Below are positions 56,341-64,000 of a stretch of DNA of 64,000 nucleotides, in pieces (the stretch's first letter is position 1; each line of letters starts with the position of its first letter). The position numbers and the translations under genes were made by a program. This stretch comes from Eustoma russellianum (Eukaryota > Streptophyta > Magnoliopsida > Gentianales > Gentianaceae): positions 14,509,658-14,573,657 of the forward strand of contig AP025045.1 in NCBI GenBank assembly GCA_036186865.1, given 5' to 3'. The notes below the pieces were generated by a model. It searched no databases and had not been told where the DNA came from. It saw only the letters and a list, made by a program, of their open reading frames with translations.

Positions 56341-59300
56341 CTATTATTTATCATCCTTAATCTTGTTCTAATCGATTCGAATGTCTCCGTGGGGAGGGAT
56401 TTGGTAAAAATATCCGCTAGTTGGTCATCGGTTGGAACGAATTCAATGCAGACTAATCTTTTTTAATACAATCCTTCAATATGTTTGGTCCTACTATGGT
56501 GAACCGGGTTTTGTGTTATACTTATGGCTGATGTGTTGTCAAATAAGATGAGGACTTTATCAAACTTAACATTGTAATCATTAAGGTGTTGATCATCCAA
56601 AGTAATTGTGCACCACACGAAGCAGCGGATACATATTCGGATTCCGTTGTTGAAAGTGACACACTATTTTGTTTCTTGGAGAACCAAGAAACTACACAAT
56701 CTCCAAGGAATTGACATGTCCATGAGGTGCATTTTCAATCGACTAGGTTTCCGGGATAGTCGGAGTCACTATACCCTCTAAAGTCAAAACAACTCAAAGT
56801 TCAAGGTTTCTTTCAAATACCTAAAGATACGTTTAATGGCAACTAGAAGCAATTCCTTAGGCATACTTTGAAATCTAGCACATAAACGCACAGCATGCAA
56901 AATGTCCGGTCTACTAACGATCGAATAAAGTAAACTACCAATCATACCCCTATATTTGGCTACCTCAACTGCCTTTCCTTTTTCATCCTTGGCAAGCTTC
57001 GTACTAGTGCTCATTGGTGTGCTCACACTTCTTCCATCCTCAAACTTGTATTTCTTGAGTAAATCCTCTGTGTACTTTGTTTGAGATATGTATACTCCAT
57101 CTTGAGTGTGTTTGATTTTAAGACCAAGAAAGTAATTGAGTTCACCCATCATGCTCATCTCAAATTCTCCTTCCATCAATTTAGCAAAATGCTCACAAAG
57201 AGAATCATTAGTAGCACAAAATATAATATCATTCACATAAATTTGAACAAGTAATTGATGGTTTCCTTATTTTTTAATAAAAAGAGTAATATCGACTTTT
57301 CCTCTTGAAAACTCATTTTCAAGTAGGAAGTTACTTAATCTTTCATACCATGCACTAGGAGCTTGTTTAAGTCCATAAAGGGCCTTTTTGAGTTTAAATA
57401 CATGATTTGGAAAATCATGATTTTCAAACCCCGGTGGTTGAGCTACATACATCTCTTCTTAAATTATTCCATTCAAGAATACGGATTTCACATCCATTTG
57501 ATATAGTTTGAAATGCTTATAGTATGCATATGCTAATAGCATCCTAATAGCTTCTAACCTAGCTACGGGGGCAAAGGTCTCATCATAGTCTATGCCTTCT
57601 TCTTGTCTATATCCTTGAGCTACTAACCTAGCTTTGTTTCTAGTAATGTTTCCTTTATCATCGATTTTGTTTTTAAATACCCATTTTGTCCTAATTATGG
57701 GGTGATCACTAGGTTTAGCCACTAATTCCTAAACATCACTTCTTTCAACTTGATTTAGCTCTTCTTGCATGGTTACTACCCAATCTTCATCATTTATTGC
57801 CTCTTTTATATTTTTAGGCTCAACTTGTGAAATGAAGGCATTTTCATTAAATTTTCTTCTTGTCATTATGCCTTGACTTGTTTCTCCTAGTATTAGTTCT
57901 TTTGGATGATCTTTCTTATACTTATATGAATCCGGTAAATTTGTAGTATCTCCTCCTACTTCTTCATCTTCAACCTTAGGTTCAAGTGGATCAATCCTAA
58001 GGTCAATGATAATATTTCCTTTTGGATTTTCAAATTTTTCTATGTGGCTTACTTCAATAATTTCTCATCATCATCATTATTTATGCATGGTTCATCCTCA
58101 AGGAGTTCACTAAACTTGACATGAATCGACTCTTCAACTTTCATACTCCTTTTATTAGATACTCTAAATGTCTTGCTATTTTGAGCATATCCCATAAAGA
58201 TTCCTTCATCCGCTTTAAAATCGAGTTTATCCAAGTTATCTTTGGTATTAAGTATAAAACACTTACAACCAAATACCTTGAAATAACCAATATTTTATAC
58301 TCTACCTTTCCAAAGCTCATAAGGAGTCTTTTTGATGGATGGTCTCAAATAAACTCTATTGATCACATGACAAGCGGTGTTTACCGCTTTGGCCCAAAAG
58401 TACTTGGGTAGCTTAAATTCATTTAGCATTGCTCTACTTATTTCTTGAAGTGTTCTATTTTTCCTTTCCTCAACACCATTTTGTTGAGGAGTTCTTGGAG
58501 CCGAGAAATTGTGTCCATACCCTTTGGATACACAAAATTCTTGAAAATCACCATCAAACTCACCACCTCTATCACTTCTAATTTTCTTAATTGTATCTTC
58601 TTTTTTCTTTTCTAATCTTCTACAAAGTTTTATAAATTCTTGGCATGTATCATTCTTTTTGGCTAAAAGCATTACCTAAGTGTACCTAGAGAAGTCATCT
58701 ACCACCACAAAGGTGTAATGTTTTCTACCTAGACTTGCCGTACCAATATCCCCATACAAATCCATATGAAGCAATTGTAGAGGTTTGATGGTGGAGATTT
58801 CACTCTTGGGCTTGAAGCTTGTTTTAACAAGCTTTGCCTTTTAACAAGTGTCACATAAGCCATGGTTTTTGAAATTCAATTTTGGAAGACCTTGGACCTT
58901 TTCGTTTTTGCAAATCTCTTTGAAAATTTTAAAACTAATATGTCCAAGTCGTCTATGCCATAGTTGAAACAAATCATTTTTGGCAACTAGAAAAGAAACT
59001 TTTTGTGATATCAAATCATGTGTGCTAAATTTATAAACATCATTTTTTCTTATAGCCTCAAAAACAATCTTATCATTCTTTTTCACAATGCATTTTCTTT
59101 TCACAAATTCAACTCAAAAATTAGCATCACATAGTTGGCTAACACTTGTCAAGTTTTACTTAAACCCTTCTACACATAGTACATTATTAATAGTAAAAGA
59201 AGAGTTACCAATTTCTCCATGTCCAAGGATTTTAGCTCTCCCGTTGCCAAAATGCACCGTTCCACCATCTTGGAGTTTCAGCTTGGTGAATAAAGTTTTG

Positions 59301-59399
59301 TCTCCGATCATGTGTGTTGAACATCCGCTGTCCATGAGCCATTTGGTTTCTTCTTCTTTGGTTACTCCATTTATCTTGAGAGCCTACAAAACCAAGAGA
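56341..59399 (-). pseudogene. F pol: protease, integrase, RT, RNase H
   Basis: Protease near 59240-59340 ('WLMDSGCSTHMIG'). Gag-pre-integrase at 58841-59104 ('LWHRRLGHIS', 'LCDTC'). Integrase core at 58295-58672 ('SDRGGEF', then 'NGVEERKNRT'). Integrase C-terminus at 58049-58234 ('GIFMGYAQNSKTF'). RT entry at 57459-57722 ('RTKWVFKNK', 'DETFAPVARLEA'), then 57267-57452 ('YGLKQAPSAWY') and 56784-57236. The catalytic box reads YVNDIIF in place of YVDD, an active-site loss. RNase H ends at 56341 ('DDQLADIFTKSL'). Frames are split near 57240, 57456, 58236 and 58674. Confidence 0.93.
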
Positions 59400-61083
59400 T
59401 TTATGCATTGGTATCCTTTGATGGTTGGGTCTTTTTAAGGTTAGTTTGTCGACCCTTAGGCTTCCAAACATACGTACTTCCAAATCTAGCTCTACATGCC
59501 TCTTCACATGTCCTACTTTGTTACAATGAAAACAAGTGGGTACATGCCTTGGTTTATAAGATGATGAGTCATGTTGTGTTTTTCTCTTGTTTTCCTTTTT
59601 CTTCAATGACGTAGGTTTATAGAAAACTGTGATGAATTAAATCCTAAACCGGATTTATCATTTCCAATTTTCTGGTTTCCAAGTAATTTGTCCAGATTAT
59701 TTTTACCATTTGTTAGTCTTTGTAAGTCTAACCTTAGTTTTTCACATTCTTTCCTAATTTCCACTTTTTCAAGAGCTACGATTTTATGCATGGTGAGTAT
59801 GATGTCATGATCTTAAAACATCAAAATGTTCTTATTATGCAAGCTCTTATTTTCTAAAATGCACTTCTTGAACTCTTTCTTCAAATGTTTATACTTTAAA
59901 TTCAGTTTTCCAAAATCATCTAGCAAATCCCCTATTTCATCTTGTAAATTAGAAGGATTGAAATTTACCTCAAGGTCATCTTCAATTTCCATGAGACAAG
60001 TATGTTGAGCCTTTGGATTTTAAACTATTGCAATAAGTCCAAAATCCTGATCTTCACTTTCTTCTCCTTCCAATTCGGAGAGGAGATCATCCCACGTGGT
60101 TACCTCCGCATTGATGGCTTTCTTCTTTCGAGGAAAGACCTTCTTTTCTTGCTTTTGCGGCTCTTTGACGTGGCAATCGGCAATGAAGTGACCGGGTCGA
60201 CCACATTTATAGCAATTTTCACTTGTTTCTTTTTCCTTGGGTGGTCTCTTGAAAAACTTTCTTGCTTGAGTCTTATTTCTTGTTGCAATTTTTCTAAATT
60301 TTCTCATTAGAAGACCAACTTCCTCATCCGATTCATCGGAGTCTACCACCAATCCTTTGTGTGATGTTTGTGTGGGCTTGATAGGGTTCATCCTATTTTG
60401 TTCATCAATAAGAATTTCTTGAGTAAAAAGATTACCAGATAGCTCATCAAGGTTAAGAGTCTTGAGGTTTTTGATTCGGTGATTGCGGTGACTTTAGGTG
60501 TCCATTCTCTTGGCAAAGAGTTGAGGAGTTTTGAGACAATGTCTTCATTTGAGATTTTCTTGTCCACCATGAAGAGTTGATTCACTATTCGTGTGAATCG
60601 ATCGATTTTCTCCTCAACCTTTCCAGCGCTCTTCATCCCAAACATTTCATATTACTTCATGAGCATAAGTCTTTTGGCCATTCTTACTTGCTCAGTCCCT
60701 TCGTGTATCATTTCAAGCCTTTTCCACGCTTCATGGGCTGTTTCAAGACCTTGAAGTCTTATGAGCTCGGTGGTGGTAAGAGCACTTGAGAGAATATCGA
60801 ATGCTTTGCCATTGATGGCGAAGTTTATCTTTTCTTCATCGGTGTAGTCATCCTCATCTTTGAACATTGATTCTCCTTTTGAGTTTGTAATCATAGGAAC
60901 TTCGATTCCTTTGACAACGGCTCTACATATATCAAATCCACAGCCTTTCAAATGATTGATCATTCGAAATTTCCACAAAAAGTAGTTTTGGGCATCAAAC
61001 ATAGGTGCTTTAGTGTTTGATCCTGAAACTAGTGCAGTTGGCTTGGAAGTTGAGGTGTGAGATGAAGAGGTTGTCATTGCCAT
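59400..61083 (-). pseudogene. F gag (Sirevirus type), broken
   Basis: Start chosen at 61083 ('MAMTTSSSHTSTSK'), just inside the primer site. The capsid-like part runs to 60388 ('DAQNYFLWKFRMINHLKGCGFDIC', 'LNSLPREWTPKV'). It is interrupted by one in-frame TAA near 60650 and a frameshift near 60470. The 60020-60391 frame carries the acidic 'DSDESDEEVGLLMRKFRK' block and an intact CCHC knuckle ('CYKCGRPGHFIADC'), then 'WDDLLSELEGEESEDQD'. A charged coiled-coil region (59603-60000) and a second knuckle-like 'CFHCNKVGHVKRH' (near 59540) follow. Typical Sirevirus layout. Confidence 0.9.
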
Positions 61084-61131
61084 GATCCTTAACCTTGCTA
61101 CTTGCAAAGATAGGCCAAGCAATCAAGGTTA

Positions 61132-61146
61132 GGCTCTGATACCAAT
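61132..61146 (-). promoter_or_regulatory. Primer-binding site of F
   Basis: Minus strand ATTGGTATCAGAGCC, directly next to the 5' LTR. A perfect match to the usual initiator Met tRNA complement and the best-preserved one in the window. Confidence 0.93.
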
Positions 61147-61800
61147 TGTTAGGTCCGTAACACAATCTAGAGGGGGATGAATAGAGTGTTGGGCAATTTT
61201 GCGGAATTTTCTTTTGTGGCTAAACTCAAATAGAATTCAAAATCAAAGTAAGAATGGGAGATGAGAAACAATGAATGAGTACACCGAATATAGAGTGGTT
61301 CAAATCATAAATGAATCTACTCCACTACCACTTTGTTGCCAAAGTGGTTTTTCAACAACTACTCTTCTTATTAAAGCTAATAAGAACAACCACAGCAAAA
61401 CTTACACTAACACCTTAGTGTAAGCAACCATAACAACAACTTCTTGCACAAAACACACTTGTGGAACTACAGTAACTAACAGCTCTAGCAAGAACAATTT
61501 CTTGTTACCTCACAACTTCAACAAAGTTCTCTCAAGAACTTCCTCACAATGGGTTGAAGGAAATAGTAAGGTTCACAGTGATGATGATGACACTTTCTCC
61601 CTAGTCTAAACACAAGCAAGAGATCAAATATTTATGGTTCCTCTTATGTTAGACTCTCTATCTCTCAATATACAACAATGAAGAACAAAGAAAGCTTAAC
61701 AAGCTTTAAGCACTTTTACAAATATGAGAGAAGTGTACTACAATGAATGATGAAGCTTGATGATGGTGAAAGTGTGTTTTTGCCTCATCCAAGCTTCTTT

Positions 61801-61809
61801 CATTTATAG
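61801..61809 (-). promoter_or_regulatory. TATA box of the F 5' LTR
   Basis: CTATAAATG on the minus strand, directly downstream of U3. Confidence 0.6.
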
Positions 61810-62079
61810 ATGATGTTCACCTTGTTTTTGAAGCTTCCACCATGTCTTCAACTCATCAAATGTCAAGATAATGCACAAATAGTCTTTAGCCACCCTATGG
61901 GGTGATTTGATACTCAATAGCCAACCTAGAATAGCTTAGACATTGATACAATAGTCAAGAAAGCATGTATTATGATGTAGTAAAGTCTACAAGAAATTTG
62001 AGCAAGATTGGATAGAGAAAACACCATGATTCTCCCTTAGATTTTGTTCCAGCGTTAATAAAAATTTGAATTCTGGGGG

Positions 62080-62442
62080 ACATCGATTAATCGAAGTTCC
62101 TGGGGGAGAGATTCATGTCCTCCAGAAACTTTGCAGTTTTGAAACTGCTTGACATCGATCGATTGAAGTCTCCCCTGGAGAGACTGGTGTCACTTCGATC
62201 GATCGATGTCCCCTGGACTAAGAGATCAATGTTGGACAGAAAGTTTTCTGCCTGACATCGATCGATCGAAGTCCCTCTTAGGAGAGACTGAAGTGACATC
62301 GTTCGATTGATGTCCTCAGCCTGAGAGATCGATGTTGGACAGAAAATTTTCTGCCTGACATCGATCGATCGAATTCTCTCTTTGGAGAGACTGAAGTAAC
62401 ATCGATCGTTCGATGTCCTCAGTTTGAGAGATCGATGTTGGA
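62080..62442. repeat. ATCGATCGAT palindrome array in the F 5' LTR
   Basis: Same 100-bp units as at 53392-53740, with GACATCGATCGAT starts near 62152, 62255 and 62358. The sites lost by substitution differ between the two LTRs. Confidence 0.92.
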
Positions 62443-62565
62443 CAGTAAGTTCCAATCTCAACCATTTTGACATAGTATATTCTTCTCATCTTGCTTTAAG
62501 TCTCAAGTATAAATTTAACTTATTTAAAACATCTTTATATCATCAAAACAATTTATATCTTAACA

Positions 62566-63190
62566 CGGTTGTCTTTCCTGTTGTTACCCGAGAGTTTCCC
62601 TCGCTGCGTGAGTATGGTAGTTGCCATAGCTTCCTACATCTAGTTTGTGTCCTCAACTAGTGGATCTGATGTAGCCGAGATAACCTTGTCTCTAAATATG
62701 TTAATTTTTTCGCCTTCAAACTTCCGATCGAATCCTGGGTGGTAATTTTCTAGACCTCGTGCTTAGGTTTTGGCTCAAATCTATAACTACAACTAGTAAA
62801 CGGTGTTGCGTTACTACTATCTCCCCTGCTATAACCTTGCAGTCCCTCCACAACTGCCAGTCTTCCCATCTCATCAGAAAATAGTCGATCTGCATGTTGC
62901 ATCCTCCACTGCTAAAGGTGATTAAATGTGATTCTTTTTTCTTGAAGAATGAGTTTATAATACCTAGGTCGTGGGCCACCGCAATTACCCTGCTCGTTTC
63001 TATCTGCATAGCCAAACCCACCATGTGTCGATTGAAAACCATCGGTATCTTTTCCAATGTGGCCATTAAATCACCTCCTTTAAAAATTTGTTCCTCCCTA
63101 GGTATTATCCTCAACACTACATTTAAGAAATCCCAGAACTCTTTGATGATCATCACTTTGTGCTCATACATTTTCCTCCTAAGATGGGGC
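62566..63190 (-). pseudogene. LINE2 endonuclease fragment (right of F)
   Basis: Continues the LINE linker from 52486 (GTCTTTCCTGTTGTTACCC, as in LINE1 near 8080). The frame 62716-63171 is the C-terminal half of the endonuclease ('FKGGDLMAT', 'AHDLGIINSFFKKKESHL', 'TFSSGG', 'QIDYFLMRW', 'TQHRLLVV'). The GGD and IDYFL residues are kept here although LINE1 has lost them. Similarity stops at about 63190, so the 5' end is truncated, as is common for LINEs. Confidence 0.9.
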
Positions 63191-64000
63191 TGTTTTGGCC
63201 TCCATCATTAGGCATGATTTCATCACCATTATCATGATGTGTATCTTGATGATCATGGCCTAAGAAGGTGTATCTTCATGGGTTTCACTCTCTTATGTAT
63301 TTGCATGTAACTTACATCACGATCATGGTCCATATACTCATGATTGTGGCGGATGTGACGATACATGAATCTTAGCATGTTAAGATCATGAAACCAATGC
63401 ACCATCATGATATATATCCATTATAGCTTAAAGTACAAGATATATGTCATCATTCTAGCATATTTGTGACATTGAACAAAGTCGAAAACCAAGATATGTG
63501 TGTATGGTAACTTTCGGCCAAGAGGCCAATTTGAGTACTTTTATGATGATCTAAATTTATTTGAGTATACCTATGTAAATATATGTATAATGAATATTAT
63601 ATAGGTGGTAAATCAAGGAATGATCAAACCAATTAATTGGAAATGGTTAACCACTAAAATAGGGCTGTTTTGGCCATTTGGCCAAAAACACCCTATAGGA
63701 GCTAAATAGTAAATCTCAAGTTCAAAAATTATGAAAAGTGGGATGTTTTAGAGGTCTTTAAAATTAAATAAGTAATGGACATATTAAGAGAATAAAATCA
63801 GTGGTTAAGAACCCCAAAAAGGGGCTGTTTAGACAAGAAAACCGAAGCCACCTTAAAAAGGGCAAAATAGTCATTTCACATAAAAACATGACATGAAAAT
63901 AAGCTAAGTAATGGACTTAGAAGCTGAGATGTTTAGAGACCTAAACCAGTCTGAAAACCAAGTATTCACCTATGCATACATCAACATGATTTTCAAAACA
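63191..64000. other. Unassigned AT-rich right flank
   Basis: No gene seen. It contains ATGATG/CATCAT-rich stretches (63200-63420), a hairpin (TTTTGGCC, 4-bp loop, GGCCAAAA at 63668-63687) and three copies of a GGGCTGTTT word (63187, 63663 and 63822). It may be interior LTR sequence of another element running out of the window. Confidence 0.4.

Larger units (their letters stand above)
52487..62565 (-). mobile_element. Complete Sirevirus-type copia element F with an extra 3' gene
   Basis: 10,079 bp on the minus strand with an exact 5-bp target duplication (CGGTT at 52482-52486 and 62566-62570), inserted in LINE2. 5' LTR 61147-62565, Met primer site, gag (59400-61083), pol (56341-59399), ORF3 (54538-55967), polypurine tract and 3' LTR 52487-53866. 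The LTRs differ at several positions per 100 bp, so insertion is old. All genes carry lesions. ORF3 makes it unlike A and B. Confidence 0.96.
61147..62565 (-). repeat. 5' LTR of F
   Basis: 1419 bp with TGTTAGGTCCG and ATCTTAACA ends. Compared with the 3' copy it has scattered substitutions and small insertions (for example an extra GATGATGATG run near 61580). Confidence 0.95.

Overview
The window reads as heterochromatin-like intergenic DNA from a flowering plant, most likely a eudicot. It is AT-rich and almost entirely built of nested retrotransposons. I recognise no ordinary host gene, no rRNA or functional tRNA gene, and nothing bacterial. The plant assignment rests on Sirevirus-type Ty1/copia elements with 2.4-2.7 kb LTRs, a chromovirus-like Ty3/gypsy element, RTE-clade LINEs, and initiator-Met-tRNA primer sites. 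Every reading frame of appreciable length belongs to a transposon and carries stops or frameshifts, so nothing here looks autonomously active.

Layout of block 1 (2911-43098). An old Tnt1/Tork-like copia element on the minus strand, called C here, is the host. It has a 3' LTR at 2911-3737, pol at 4209-5274 and 9683-11178, gag at 42319-42922, and a stub of 5' LTR at 42943-43098. A minus-strand RTE LINE (LINE1, 5290-9667) sits in C's reverse transcriptase with a perfect 15-bp target duplication, and itself carries an LTR fragment (about 6454-7055). At 11179 the plus-strand Sirevirus A1 enters C. A1 is cut at 17801 by the minus-strand Sirevirus B1 (17802-26828). B1 runs into a minus-strand gypsy element, E1 (26829-42318), which contains a nearly full-length plus-strand Sirevirus, A2 (28714-39512).

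Layout of block 2 (43099-63190). It consists of a gypsy fragment E2 (43099-45636), a 5'-truncated Sirevirus B2 (45637-about 50835), a gypsy gag fragment E3 (about 50836-52216), and a second RTE LINE (LINE2, 52217-52486 and 62566-63190). LINE2 is split by a complete minus-strand Sirevirus, F (52487-62565), which has an exact 5-bp target duplication. The flanks 1-2910 and 63191-64000 hold only microsatellites, a possible SINE head and unassigned AT-rich DNA.

The two most interesting signals are these. (i) Element F carries, downstream of pol and in sense, an extra reading frame (ORF3, 54538-55967). It has a basic N-terminus, a core resembling the 'putative plant transposon protein' family and a C-terminal coiled coil. 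This position is where some Sireviruses carry an envelope-like gene, but the content differs. (ii) Arrays of a short CpG-containing palindrome (core ATCGATCGAT, flanked by an ATGTTGGACAG-like word) lie in the U3 of three different copia families (A, C and F). A second palindromic module (TTCGAA/GGCGCC) is shared by the gypsy E1 LTR and the LTR fragment inside LINE1. B-family LTRs carry instead a pair of near-perfect 11-bp-arm hairpins. Palindrome-rich U3 regions therefore recur across unrelated elements of this genome.
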